Shown here one piece after another: positions 16,643 to 24,858 of a DNA stretch of 64,000 nt. The stretch comes from CAVQLX01 sp963811605 (GTDB taxonomy: Bacteria > Desulfobacterota > Binatia > DP-6). The notes under the pieces were generated by a model. It made no database searches. It worked only from the letters and a program-made list of their open reading frames with translations, and was not told the DNA's origin. Position 1 is the first letter of the stretch. The number at the start of each line of letters is the position of its first letter. Location of the stretch: NCBI GenBank assembly GCA_963811605.1, contig CAWESA010000008.1:62001-126000 (forward strand), in the 5' to 3' direction. A program made the position numbers and the translations under genes.

Positions 16643-17817
16643 GACTCAGCTACAGCCCCGAGGAGGAGGCCTTCCGCAGCGAGCTGCGCGCGTGGCTGGC
16701 CGCGCACCTGCCACGCACCCCGCCGCCCGACGACGAGGACGAGCGCCGCGTCTTCCAGCGGGCGTGGCAGCGCGAGCTGGCGGGCGGCGGCTGGGTCGGC
16801 ATCCAGTGGCCCCGCCAGCACGGCGGTCGCGGGGCGTCGCTGAAGGAGCAGATCATCTTCACCGAGGAGATGGCGCGCGCGCGGGCGCCGGAGATCCTGG
16901 ACGCCGTCGCGGTCAACATCGTCGGCTCGGTGCTCCTCCACGCCGGCACGCCGGCGCAGCAGGAGCGCCATCTCCCGCGCATCCTCCCCGCCGACGAGGT
17001 GTGGTGCCTCGGCTTCTCCGAGCCCAACGCGGGCTCCGACCTGGCGTCGCTGCGCTGCCGCGCCGAGCGCGACGGCGACCACTGGGTGGTCAACGGGCAG
17101 AAGGTGTGGTCGAGCAAGGCGCACTTCGCCGACTGGCTCCTGCTGCTCGTCCGCACCGACCAGGCCGCGCCGCGCCACAAGGGCATCAGCTGCCTGATCG
17201 TCGACATGCACGCGCCCGGCGTCACGTGGCGCCCGCTGGTCCAGATCAGCGGCCGGCGCGAGTTCAACGAGGTCTTCCTGGAGGACGTCCGCGTGCCGGT
17301 CGAGAACATGGTCGGCGACCTCAACGCCGGCTGGCCGCTGATCCGCGGCGCGCTCGCCCACGAGCGCGGCACGCTGTGGGCGTTCGACTTCAAGATCCGG
17401 CTGCAGAACGGCGCCCTGGCGCTGGCCGACCTGTACCGGCGCGTGCGCGACGACGGCGTCGGACGAGGCGATCTCGCGGCGCTGCGCGACCAGGTGGCGC
17501 AGGCCTACATCGAGTCCGAGGTCTTCGGCGCTCACACGCTGCGCCTCCTGCCGAAGCTCGGCGGCGGGCAGGACGCCGGCGCCGATGCGGCGGCGCAGAA
17601 GCTCTTCGGCAGCGAGATCCAGCAACGCGCCTGCGAGCTGTCGATGCGGCTCGAGGGCGCGTACGGCCAGCTCGCGATCGGGGAGCACCGTGCCCTCGAT
17701 CGGGGCGACTGGCAGGAGCGCTACCTCTACTCGCGCTCCGTGACCATCTCGTCCGGCACGTCGGAGGTGCTGCGCACGCTCATCGCGCAGCAAGCGCTGC
17801 GGCTCCCGCGCAGCTGA
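16636..17817 (+). CDS. Acyl-CoA dehydrogenase
   Basis: A 393-residue flavoprotein of the acyl-CoA dehydrogenase family. FSEPNAGSDLASL near residue 128 is the FAD-contacting signature, WVVNGQKVWSS near residue 152 the middle beta domain, and YSRSVTISSGTSEVLR near residue 366 the C-terminal signature, with SSGTSE replacing the usual YGGTSE. The enzyme introduces the alpha-beta double bond into an acyl-CoA and passes electrons to ETF. The helical N-terminus SPEEEAFRSELRAWL is typical. A palindrome over the start codon suggests repression by a TetR-type regulator. No ETF genes are nearby. The likely substrate is a branched, steroid-side-chain or long acyl-CoA, but this is not decidable here. Confidence 0.95.
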   Translation: MFGLSYSPEEEAFRSELRAWLAAHLPRTPPPDDEDERRVFQRAWQRELAGGGWVGIQWPRQHGGRGASLKEQIIFTEEMARARAPEILDAVAVNIVGSVLLHAGTPAQQERHLPRILPADEVWCLGFSEPNAGSDLASLRCRAERDGDHWVVNGQKVWSSKAHFADWLLLLVRTDQAAPRHKGISCLIVDMHAPGVTWRPLVQISGRREFNEVFLEDVRVPVENMVGDLNAGWPLIRGALAHERGTLWAFDFKIRLQNGALALADLYRRVRDDGVGRGDLAALRDQVAQAYIESEVFGAHTLRLLPKLGGGQDAGADAAAQKLFGSEIQQRACELSMRLEGAYGQLAIGEHRALDRGDWQERYLYSRSVTISSGTSEVLRTLIAQQALRLPRS

Positions 17818-17844
17818 GCCTCGAGCCCGGCGCGGGCGACGGCC

Positions 17845-18525
17845 TCAGCCGCCGGTTGCCGCCCGCGCCGCCGCGGTGAGGTCGAGCGTCGGCGTGCGGC
17901 ACGGCAGCCCGGGCCGGTGCAGGTAGCGCACCACGCGCAGCGAACGATCGAGGGCGATCACGGTGGAGGACACCGTGCCGTAGGCGTCCCCGTGGTGGCA
18001 GAGGCCCGCGTCGGGCTCGTCGCCGTGCGTCGCCAGCAGGTCGAACCCGGGCGCGCGGCGGTCGACCAGGGCGCGCGCCGCGCGCCCGCGCGGACACGAC
18101 GCCGCCCCGAAGGGCTCGTTCACGATGGCATGCTCGCCGGGACCGAGCTCGACCGGCACGACCCTCCCGCACGCGCCCGCGTGCGAGAAGACGCGCGCGC
18201 CGTCACCATCGACGACCAGGAGGTTGAACGGATTGTAGGCGGCGAAGTCCGGCGGCAGGCGGCCGGCGAGGGCGCCGAGCGGGAGCTCGCCGCGGCTTCT
18301 GGCGTCGGACCGGGGCGGCTTGCCGCCGATGTTGGTGAGCGCCGCGAGCCCGCCCGCCCGCACGGCGAGCCAGGTGCCGCCGGCCTGCCGGTCGCGGCCG
18401 GCGAACACGCCAGGCACGATCTCGAACGGGTCGTCGGAGGGACGGGCGCGGAACTCGTCGCGGTTGGCGGCGAGCACGACCGGTTCGCTGGCGCCCGGAT
18501 CGAGCCGCAGCAGGATGGTGCACAC
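17845..18525 (-). CDS. NRDE (TANGO2-like) family protein
   Basis: A 226-residue protein with the signature MCTI at the N-terminus, AANRDEF near residue 19, and GGTWLAVRAGGLAALTN near residue 49, as in NRDE/TANGO2 proteins of the Ntn-hydrolase-like fold. Bacterial members are poorly characterised; the eukaryotic protein has been tied to haem and acyl-CoA trafficking. The start is a GTG at 18525, 9 nt after a -10 box, which places the second-position Cys of the family at the mature N-terminus. It is convergent with the acyl-CoA dehydrogenase. Confidence 0.88.
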   Translation of the reverse strand: MCTILLRLDPGASEPVVLAANRDEFRARPSDDPFEIVPGVFAGRDRQAGGTWLAVRAGGLAALTNIGGKPPRSDARSRGELPLGALAGRLPPDFAAYNPFNLLVVDGDGARVFSHAGACGRVVPVELGPGEHAIVNEPFGAASCPRGRAARALVDRRAPGFDLLATHGDEPDAGLCHHGDAYGTVSSTVIALDRSLRVVRYLHRPGLPCRTPTLDLTAAARAATGG

Positions 18526-18534
18526 GCACCGCTG

Positions 18535-18563
18535 CGCTTAGCCGACGCGTGGTGCCGGGTCCA
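18535..18563 (-). promoter_or_regulatory. Leaderless-type promoter of the NRDE gene
   Basis: On the minus strand, TGGACC (18558-18563), 17-nt spacer, TAAGCG (18535-18540), then 9 nt to the GTG at 18525. Confidence 0.5.
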
Positions 18564-18621
18564 CCCGCAGCGTCGCGGCGCGTGCGCAGGCCCTGGACTC
18601 CGCGCTAGAAGTATCCGCGCC

Positions 18622-19359
18622 ATGCCGACCATGACCCGACAGCGTTCCGACCTCGTCGCCGCGCAACAGGCTCGGCCGCCGTTCGGCGACCGGACGTTCG
18701 GCGCGGCCGATCCGCCGGTCCGTGTCGGGACGACCGGCAGCGGCCGCGAGCTTCTCCTCCTCGCCTGGTCTGCGGCCGATCTGGCGCGCGAGGTCGCGGC
18801 GGGCGCTCGCGTGTTCGGGCGGCTCGGCGTGCGGGCGGGACTGCGGGTCGCCAACACGCTGCCCGGCGCGCTCGCGACGCCGGGCGCGCTCCTCGTCGGC
18901 GACGTCGACGAGGCGATCGGGGCGCTCGACGTCCCGCTCGGTACGGTCGAGACCGAGGGCGCCGCGCGCGCCGCGTGGGAGCTGGTGGACCGCGTGCAGT
19001 GCCAGGTGCTCGTGCTCGCCCCCGAGACCGCGGCCACCTTCTTCCAGGCGGCGCCGCCGGGCTCCCGTTCCTGGCTGGAGGGCGTCGTCTGGCTGCGGCG
19101 ACCCGGGACGGGTGCGGCCGCCGCGCCGGACGGCTTCGACGGATGGCAACGGACCTGGCTCGCGATCCCCGAGGTCACCAGCTTCGTGGCGTGGTCGTGC
19201 GAACGCGGGGTGCTGCACGCCGATCCGTCGGCAGGCGCCGATGCGGTGGACGGGCAGCTCGTCCTCGCACCGCCAGGAGCGCCGGCTTCGTTCATGACCG
19301 GGATGACCGCGCGGCGTGTGCGGTGTGCATGCGGCGCCGACGCCGCGTTCGAGCTCTGA
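18622..19359 (+). CDS. Short PaaK-like (phenylacetate-CoA ligase-related) protein
   Basis: A 245-residue protein that lines up by eye with the first half of the PaaK-like protein at 45132. Both have an RPPFGDR or HPPFGDY segment, then a loop (VGTTGSG here, STGTSG there), then a W-x-x-x-DL helix (AWSAADLAREVAAG here), then RVANTLPGALATPG. The adenylate-binding C-terminal half is missing: the chain stops at a Cys-rich tail (RRVRCACGADAAFEL) instead of continuing for another 180 residues. It may bind an acyl group or CoA without making the acyl-adenylate, or be a degenerate paralogue. The frame is intact. It is followed after 15 nt by a glutathione transferase. TAGAAG 10 nt upstream could be a -10 box. 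Confidence 0.55.
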   Translation: MPTMTRQRSDLVAAQQARPPFGDRTFGAADPPVRVGTTGSGRELLLLAWSAADLAREVAAGARVFGRLGVRAGLRVANTLPGALATPGALLVGDVDEAIGALDVPLGTVETEGAARAAWELVDRVQCQVLVLAPETAATFFQAAPPGSRSWLEGVVWLRRPGTGAAAAPDGFDGWQRTWLAIPEVTSFVAWSCERGVLHADPSAGADAVDGQLVLAPPGAPASFMTGMTARRVRCACGADAAFEL

Positions 19360-19374
19360 CGAGAGGGATCGACG

Positions 19375-19983
19375 ATGGTGACGGTCTGGGGACGGGTCAA
19401 TTCCATCAACGTGCAGAAGGTCATGTGGGCGCTCGCCGAGCTGGCGGTGCCGTACCGACGCATCGACGCCGGCATGGAGTTCGGCGTCGTCGCGACGCCC
19501 GACTACCGCCGCATGAACCCGAACGGCCTCGTGCCCACCATGCAGGACGGCGAGCTGGTGCTGTGGGAGTCGAACGCGATCGTGCGCTACCTCCATGCGA
19601 AGTACGGCGCGCCGCGCAGCCCCGAGCAGCAGGCGGTGGCCGACAAGTGGATGGACTGGACGTCGAACCGGGTGCAGCCGCCGATGCGCACCCTGTTCTG
19701 GGGCTGGGTGCGCACCGCGCCCGACGATCGCGACGCTGGCGCCCTCGAGGTGGCACGCACGCAGACGGCCGACGTGCTCCGGATCGCGGACGAGGCGCTC
19801 GCGGCACGGCCCTACGTCGCCGGCGCGGAGCTCACCATGGGAGACATCCCGCTCGGCTGCTTCGTGCACCGCTGGCACGCGCTGCCCATCGAGCGTCCGG
19901 CGCTCGCGCACCTTGCGGCGTGGTACGAGCGCTTGAAGGCGCGTCCGGGTTACCGCGAGCACGTGATGGTCGCGCTGCGCTAG
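19375..19983 (+). CDS. Glutathione S-transferase
   Basis: A 202-residue GST. The N-terminal thioredoxin-like domain has VNSINVQKVMWALAEL with the probable activating Ser, the cis-Pro motif NGLVPTM near residue 53 and the gamma-glutamyl-binding ESNAIVRYL near residue 63. A helical C-terminal domain follows, with the capping motif AELTMGDIPLG near residue 153. It would conjugate or isomerise electrophiles with glutathione in the cytosol. It sits 15 nt behind the short PaaK-like gene and probably shares its transcript. Confidence 0.93.
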   Translation: MVTVWGRVNSINVQKVMWALAELAVPYRRIDAGMEFGVVATPDYRRMNPNGLVPTMQDGELVLWESNAIVRYLHAKYGAPRSPEQQAVADKWMDWTSNRVQPPMRTLFWGWVRTAPDDRDAGALEVARTQTADVLRIADEALAARPYVAGAELTMGDIPLGCFVHRWHALPIERPALAHLAAWYERLKARPGYREHVMVALR

Positions 19984-19992
19984 TCGCCGGAC

Positions 19993-20021
19993 TTGTCGCG
20001 CCGCCAGCCATGCGGTAGCCC
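19993..20021 (+). promoter_or_regulatory. Leaderless-type promoter of the UDP-glucose pyrophosphorylase gene
   Basis: -35 TTGTCG (19993-19998), 17-nt spacer, -10 TAGCCC (20016-20021), then 9 nt to the ATG at 20031. The stretch CGCGCCGCCAGCC after the -35 recurs in the promoter at 23494. Confidence 0.45.
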
Positions 20022-20030
20022 GGGCTCCCG

Positions 20031-21422
20031 ATGGCCAGCCCAGGCTCGTTCGCCCCGTTCGCGCGCAAGATGGCCGACGCCGGCCAGCCTCCGCTCGTCA
20101 CCGAGACCTTCCGCCGCGTGTATGACCGGCTGCGTGGCGGCGAGCAGGGGACGGTGTCGTCGAGCGAGATCGCGGTGGTCGACGACGTCACCGAGATCGC
20201 CACCCTGGAGCGCTACCGCGATGCGGGCGTCGCGGCGCTGCGCCAGGCGGTGGTCGTCAAGCTGAACGGCGGGCTCGGCACCACGATGGGCCTCACGCGG
20301 GCGAAGTCGCTGCTGCCGGTGAAGGGTGATCTGACGTTCCTCGACATCATCGTGCGCCAGGTCCTCCACCTGCGCCGCGCCCACGCCGCGCGTCTACCGC
20401 TCGTCCTGATGAACAGCTTCCGCACGCGGGAGGACTCCGCGCGCGTGCTCGACCGCTACCCGGATCTCGCCGGCGACGTCCCGGCGGATTTTCTCCAGCA
20501 CAAGGTGCCGCGCATCCTGGCATCCGATCTGTCGCCCGTGTCGTGGCCGCGCGATCCGGACCACGAGTGGTGTCCGCCGGGTCACGGCGACATCTACGCC
20601 GCGCTGCAGACCTCCGGCGTCCTGCCCGCGCTCCTCGCTGCGGGCATCCGGTGGGCGTTCGTGTCCAACGCCGACAACCTGGGCGCCGTCCTCGATCCCG
20701 ACATCCTGGGCTGGATCGCGACCGAGCGCGTGCCGTTCGTGATGGAGGTCTGCGACCGCTCCGAGGCCGACAAGAAGGGCGGCCACCTGGCGCGCCGGCA
20801 CGACGGCCGCCTCATGCTGCGCGAGTTCAGCCAGTGCCCGCCGGGCGAGCTGGAGAGCTTCCAGGACATCGGCCGCTGGCGCTACTTCAACACCAACACG
20901 CTGTGGGTGGACCTGCAGGCGCTCGCACGGGTCCTCGAGGCGCGGGATGGCGTCGTCGAGCTGCCGCTGATCGTGAACCGCAAACCGGTCGATCCCGACG
21001 ACCCGTCGTCGCCCCAGGTGATCCAGCTCGAGACCGCGATGGGCGCCGGCATCTCGCTGTTCGAGGGCGCGCGCGCGCTGCACGTGACGCGTGCCCGCTT
21101 CGCGCCCGTCAAGTCGACGAGCGACCTGCTGGCGCTCTGGTCCGACGCCTACGAGCTCACCGACGACTTCCGCATGGTGGTGTCGTCCCGCCGGACGCTG
21201 GGCGATCTCGTCGTCGACCTCGATCCGAAGTTCTTCCGCCAGGTGGGCGATCTCCGGGCGCGCTTCCCCGAGGGTCCGCCGTCGCTGGTCGGCGCGCGCC
21301 GCTTCGTGGTGCGTGGCGACGTGTCGTTCGGTGGCGGAGTCGTGGTGGAGGGCGACGTGGAGGTGCGAGCCGACGGGGCCGTGCCGCTCCTCGTGCCGCA
21401 GCGGAGCCGGCTCGCGGGATGA
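20031..21422 (+). CDS. UTP--glucose-1-phosphate uridylyltransferase, UDPGP (eukaryotic-like) family
   Basis: A 463-residue nucleotidyltransferase of the UDPGP family, larger than and distinct from bacterial GalU. VVKLNGGLGTTMGLTRAKS near residue 75 is the UTP-binding loop with the conserved Lys, LLPVKG follows, PPGHGDIYAAL near residue 185 and FVSNADNLGAVLDP near residue 210 are the uridine and metal-binding segments. A C-terminal left-handed beta-helix tail (RFVVRGDVSFGGGVVVEGDV) is present. The enzyme makes UDP-glucose for polysaccharide or glycolipid synthesis. Its stop overlaps the ATG of the ion-channel gene, so the two are translationally coupled. Confidence 0.93.
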   Translation: MASPGSFAPFARKMADAGQPPLVTETFRRVYDRLRGGEQGTVSSSEIAVVDDVTEIATLERYRDAGVAALRQAVVVKLNGGLGTTMGLTRAKSLLPVKGDLTFLDIIVRQVLHLRRAHAARLPLVLMNSFRTREDSARVLDRYPDLAGDVPADFLQHKVPRILASDLSPVSWPRDPDHEWCPPGHGDIYAALQTSGVLPALLAAGIRWAFVSNADNLGAVLDPDILGWIATERVPFVMEVCDRSEADKKGGHLARRHDGRLMLREFSQCPPGELESFQDIGRWRYFNTNTLWVDLQALARVLEARDGVVELPLIVNRKPVDPDDPSSPQVIQLETAMGAGISLFEGARALHVTRARFAPVKSTSDLLALWSDAYELTDDFRMVVSSRRTLGDLVVDLDPKFFRQVGDLRARFPEGPPSLVGARRFVVRGDVSFGGGVVVEGDVEVRADGAVPLLVPQRSRLAG

Positions 21423-22429
21423 GCAGTCGGGCCGTGGTCCTCACCATCGTCGCGCTCCTGCTCCAGCGCGGCGTGGTGGCCGCGGAGGAATGGTCGCCGC
21501 CACCGGGCGCGCGACCGGTCGAGGTGAGCGTCGGGATGTTCCTCGTCAACCTGTCGGGGGTGGCGGAGCGCAACGAGACGTTCAACGCCGATCTCTATCT
21601 GAGCGTCCGCTGGCGAGACACCCGCCTCGCCTCGACCGCTGCGCAGCCGAGGCGGTTCCTCGAGGACGCGGCGGTCGAGCAGCTGAAGCAGATGTGGTGG
21701 CCGCAGCTCGAGTTCGTCAACACGGCGGCACCCGAGGTGACGAATCGCGCGCTCGACATCTCGCCCGACGGCTCGGTGCGCTACGAGCTCGGGGTCACGG
21801 GCGAGTTTCGCGCCGACCTCGACCTGCGTCGGTTCCCCTTCGATCGCCAGACCCTGGCGGTGCGCATCCAGTCGTTCATCTGGACGGACGACCAGATGGT
21901 CTTCGTGCCGGATCCGACGCGCATCGGCTTCAATGCCGACAGCACGTTCGAGGGCCTGTCGGTCACCCGGGTCGCGGCCGAGGTGGCGCAGCGACGCCTC
22001 ACCGGCTGGGCGGCGGCCGAGTCGTACTCCGAGTACGTCGCCCTGATCGACGTGGAGCGACGGTCGGCATTCTACGTCTGGACGGTGTTCACGCCGGTGG
22101 TGCTCATCTTCCTCATCTCGTGCACCATCTTCGTCGTCCCGTCCGAGCAGTTCGCGGATCGCATGGGGATCAGCCTGACGGCGTTGCTGGCGTGCATCGC
22201 CACGCAGTTCGCGATGAGCTTCAACTTGCCGCAGATCTCGTACCTCACGGTGATCGACCGGGTCTTCCTGATCACCTATCTCTTCATCGCCCTCGGCGTG
22301 CTGCTGAGCACGCTGCAGGCCACGCTGCTCCGCGACCGGCCGCAGCACGCGGGGCGCATGAATCGGCTCGCGGGACTGGGCCTGCCGGCGATCTTCCTGC
22401 TGCTGATCGCCGTGTGCACGCTCTGGTAG
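21419..22429 (+). CDS. Pentameric ligand-gated ion channel subunit (GLIC/ELIC-like)
   Basis: A 336-residue homologue of Cys-loop receptors. After a signal peptide (VVLTIVALLLQRGVVAAEE) comes a beta-sandwich extracellular domain to about residue 215. The hallmark LRRFPFDRQTLAV near residue 136 corresponds to the loop that contains the disulfide in animal receptors; as in other bacterial members the flanking Cys pair is absent. WWPQLEFVN is the conserved loop A region. Four membrane helices follow: M1 with VWTVFTPVVLIFLISC, M2 with FADRMGISLTALLACIATQ, M3 after LPQISYLTVIDRVFL, and M4 at the end. The M1 Pro and the LPxxxYLTxxD element are as in GLIC. It should form a homopentameric ligand- or proton-gated pore. 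It overlaps the upstream UDPGP gene by 4 nt (ATGA). The ligand is unknown. Confidence 0.92.
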   Translation: MSSRAVVLTIVALLLQRGVVAAEEWSPPPGARPVEVSVGMFLVNLSGVAERNETFNADLYLSVRWRDTRLASTAAQPRRFLEDAAVEQLKQMWWPQLEFVNTAAPEVTNRALDISPDGSVRYELGVTGEFRADLDLRRFPFDRQTLAVRIQSFIWTDDQMVFVPDPTRIGFNADSTFEGLSVTRVAAEVAQRRLTGWAAAESYSEYVALIDVERRSAFYVWTVFTPVVLIFLISCTIFVVPSEQFADRMGISLTALLACIATQFAMSFNLPQISYLTVIDRVFLITYLFIALGVLLSTLQATLLRDRPQHAGRMNRLAGLGLPAIFLLLIAVCTLW

Positions 22430-22581
22430 GGCGGCCGGGGCCCGGGGAGACACATGGAGACCACCTGGACGCAGGTCCCGCCGCCGAGGCCTTGGTCGCG
22501 ACCGTCCGGAACGAACACGGCGCTCTTGTTCGGGAGAAACGGAGTCGAGAAGAGACGCAGCGCGGGCGCGCGGCGGCGGCG

Positions 22582-23451
22582 TCAATCGTCGACGGTCGAC
22601 GGGGACGTCGAGGCCGCGCGGCGCCGCGTCGCGCCGCGCGGCCTCTTCGCGGTCGCCCGCTGCCCGGGTGTGGCCTCGCGCACGCTCGATCTGACGACCG
22701 TCCGGCGTGCGCCACGTTCGGGAATGCCCAGCGGACCGAGCCGCACGCGTGCCGCGCGCCGGGCGATCATGGTGGCGCGGCGGTCGACGTAGGGTGACGG
22801 CGCGGCCGGGTTGCGCTCGAGCGGGTTCGGCAGGACGGCGGCGAGGAGCGCCGCCTGGCGCGCGTCGAGACGGGAGGCGGGCACGTCGAAGTAGCGCTGC
22901 GAGGCGGCTTCCACCCCGTAGATGCCGGAGCCCCACTCGATGACGTTCAGGTAGACCTCGAGGATGCGGTGCTTGCTCCACAGCAGCTCCATCAGCCCCG
23001 CGAACCAGACCTCCAGCACCTTCCGGACGTAGGTCCGGCCCTGCCACAGGAAGACGTTGCGTGCGCACTGCATGGTGATCGTGCTGGCGCCGCGCACGCG
23101 TCCCTGGGCGGCATGGCGTGCATTCCAGACGCGCGCCTTGCGGAGCGCGTCCACGTCCACTCCCCAGTGGATGAAGAAGTGCGCGTCCTCGGCCGCGATG
23201 ACGGCACGCAGCAGGGCGGGGCTCACGCGATCGAGCGCGACCGGGTGGTGGTCGATGCCGACCCAGCGCAGGTGCACCATGCCCTGGGCCAGACGGATCA
23301 GCATCAAGGGGGTGGCGACCGGGTTGATCCAGCGCAGCAGGAGGACGGAGAGCCCGGAGGCGAGAACGAACGCGCCGAGCGCCACCCCGACCCAGCGCAA
23401 GGCCCTCAGCCACCGCCCCGCCGGGCGCCGCCGTCGCCGCCGCACCGCCAC
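22582..23451 (-). CDS. mtgA: Monofunctional biosynthetic peptidoglycan transglycosylase
   Basis: A 289-residue membrane-anchored GT51 enzyme. A basic N-terminus is followed by one membrane helix (WVGVALGAFVLASGLSVLLL). The catalytic motifs are AVIAAEDAHFFIHWGVD with the catalytic Glu, RGASTITMQCARNVFLW, WSKHRILEVYLNVIEWG and AALLAAVLPNPLERNP, in the order of MtgA. It polymerises lipid II into glycan strands outside the inner membrane. Beyond the usual end it has a tail of about 50 residues rich in Arg, Ala and Ser. The GTG at 23451 is preferred because a TACAAG box lies 7 nt before it; an upstream ATG at 23532 would overlap the start of the divergent gene. Confidence 0.93.
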   Translation of the reverse strand: MAVRRRRRRPAGRWLRALRWVGVALGAFVLASGLSVLLLRWINPVATPLMLIRLAQGMVHLRWVGIDHHPVALDRVSPALLRAVIAAEDAHFFIHWGVDVDALRKARVWNARHAAQGRVRGASTITMQCARNVFLWQGRTYVRKVLEVWFAGLMELLWSKHRILEVYLNVIEWGSGIYGVEAASQRYFDVPASRLDARQAALLAAVLPNPLERNPAAPSPYVDRRATMIARRAARVRLGPLGIPERGARRTVVRSSVREATPGQRATAKRPRGATRRRAASTSPSTVDD

Positions 23452-23493
23452 CGCGCCCCTTGTAGCGCGATGCGGGGGCCCCTGCACGCGTCC

Positions 23494-23523
23494 TTGTCGT
23501 CGCGCCGCCAGCCGGTGTACCTC
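23494..23523 (+). promoter_or_regulatory. Leaderless-type promoter of the substrate-binding-protein gene
   Basis: -35 TTGTCG (23494-23499), 18-nt spacer, -10 TACCTC (23518-23523), then 7 nt to the ATG at 23531. The spacer shares CGCGCCGCCAGCC with the promoter at 19993. Confidence 0.45.
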
Positions 23524-23530
23524 CGCCGTC

Positions 23531-24652
23531 ATGGCGGAGAACCGCACGGGGCCCCACGGCCTCGCCTTCGCACCGACCAAGGTCGGCGTCCTGATCGACC
23601 TCGACATGGGCACCAAGGACGATTTCCTGGCCTGCCTGCGCTTCGCGTTCGACGAGGCGCATCAGGCGCGCGTGATCCTGCGGCCGGTCGAGCTGGTGGT
23701 GAAGGAGGCGATCGGCCTGCCGCGCCTCGAGGCGCGCAACGCGATCGACGGCTATCGCTGGCTGGTCGACCAGGGCGTGCTCTGCACGATCGGCCCGCTC
23801 ATCACGGACAACTCGATCGCGCTCGCCCCGGTCATCGACGCGTGCGGGGTTCCGGCCATCACCTGGACGGGGACGGACCGATACTTCGGCGACTACTGCT
23901 TCAACCTCGGCAACGGCGGACTCGCAGAGGAAGCCGCGATCATGGCGACCTGGATCCGCCGCAGCGGGTACCGGCGCGTCGGGATGATTCACGAGCTCAG
24001 TCCGGGCGGCGTGGAGTACGCCTCGAACTTCCGCTGGTACGCCGCCCGTGAGGGGCTCGACATCCTGATCGAGGCGTACACGACGCAGATTCCCGACGAC
24101 CTCGAGGGTGTGCTGCGGAAGATCCGTGATCAGGAGCCGGACTGCCTCGCATACCTCGGCTACGGCTATCCCACCATCCTCATGGGACCGCTGTTCGAGA
24201 AGCTCGGCTGGAATCCGCCGCGTGTCATGACCACGGCCTTCCAGTTCTGCTACGCCAAGCCGGAGTGGATGGCGGCGCTCGAGGGCTGGGTCGGCGTGGA
24301 TCAGCTGTGCGAGCAGAACCCGTTGCTCGGTCCCATGCTCGATCGGTTCGCCGCCTACCTCGGCCGCCGCCGCGATCACACGGTCACGGCGCTCAGCTAC
24401 GACACGGCGCGGCTGGTCGCGGAGGGGCTCGCGCGGGCGCCGCTGCTGACGCCGAAGGGCGTCAAGGAAGGCCTGGAGAAGGTGCGCATGCTGCCGGCCG
24501 CGAACGGCGGTCCGCGCACGCACATGAGCCTCGGGCCGTACGATCACAAGGCGTACAAGGGCGACTGGCTCCTGCTCCGGCGCATCGAGAACGGGCGCAC
24601 CGTCTTCGTCGACCTGCACGACCCCGCCAGCACGACGCCGCCGGGACGCTGA
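23531..24652 (+). CDS. Type 1 periplasmic-binding-fold protein lacking a signal peptide
   Basis: A 373-residue Leu/Ile/Val-binding (LivJ/LivK, peripla_BP_6) homologue. KVGVLIDLDMGTKDDFLACLRFAFDEA is the first strand and helix, VLCTIGPLITDNSIALAP near residue 88 and PAITWTGTDRYFG near residue 113 line the ligand cleft, and YRRVGMIHELSPGGVEYAS near residue 150 starts the second lobe. Unlike exported members it begins directly with MAENRTGPHGLAFAPTKVG, with no hydrophobic leader. No ABC permease or ATPase gene is near. It could act as a cytosolic small-molecule sensor, or the signal may have been lost. It is divergent from mtgA. Confidence 0.85.
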   Translation: MAENRTGPHGLAFAPTKVGVLIDLDMGTKDDFLACLRFAFDEAHQARVILRPVELVVKEAIGLPRLEARNAIDGYRWLVDQGVLCTIGPLITDNSIALAPVIDACGVPAITWTGTDRYFGDYCFNLGNGGLAEEAAIMATWIRRSGYRRVGMIHELSPGGVEYASNFRWYAAREGLDILIEAYTTQIPDDLEGVLRKIRDQEPDCLAYLGYGYPTILMGPLFEKLGWNPPRVMTTAFQFCYAKPEWMAALEGWVGVDQLCEQNPLLGPMLDRFAAYLGRRRDHTVTALSYDTARLVAEGLARAPLLTPKGVKEGLEKVRMLPAANGGPRTHMSLGPYDHKAYKGDWLLLRRIENGRTVFVDLHDPASTTPPGR

Positions 24653-24675
24653 TCGGCGGCGGGATCACGCCGATC
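24651..24675 (+). terminator. Possible terminator hairpin after the binding-protein gene
   Basis: GATCGGCG and CGCCGATC form an 8-bp stem with a 9-nt loop, overlapping the stop codon. Only a short mixed T-rich stretch follows. Confidence 0.35.
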
Positions 24676-24783
24676 CGTTCCGGTTTCGTATGACCGGGCC
24701 GGGCCGTATCCGGTGTCCTCCTCGCGCCTGCCTGTCCGTCGTAGGACGAAGGTCGGGATCTCGCGTCGCACGTCGTTTTCGTC

Positions 24784-24812
24784 TTGATCCCGGCGCGCGG
24801 CGTCGCTAGCTG
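24784..24812 (+). promoter_or_regulatory. Promoter of the Thr-rich secreted protein
   Basis: -35 TTGATC (24784-24789), 17-nt spacer, -10 TAGCTG (24807-24812). The predicted leader is about 40 nt and carries a good ribosome-binding site (GGAGG at 24849-24853), so this one is not leaderless. Confidence 0.4.
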
Positions 24813-24858
24813 GACATGTCAACGGACTTGGTCTCGCACGGCGGACATGGAGGTCGAG

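Noticed and set aside
22454..22792. A 112-codon plus-strand frame over the 3' end of mtgA
   Set aside because: The product is an Arg/Ser-rich shadow of the basic mtgA tail and has no ribosome-binding site.
21149..24619. An 1156-codon minus-strand frame across the UDPGP, channel, mtgA and binding-protein genes
   Set aside because: It crosses several well-supported genes and its product has no recognisable domain; only frame-specific codon bias of the true genes creates it.
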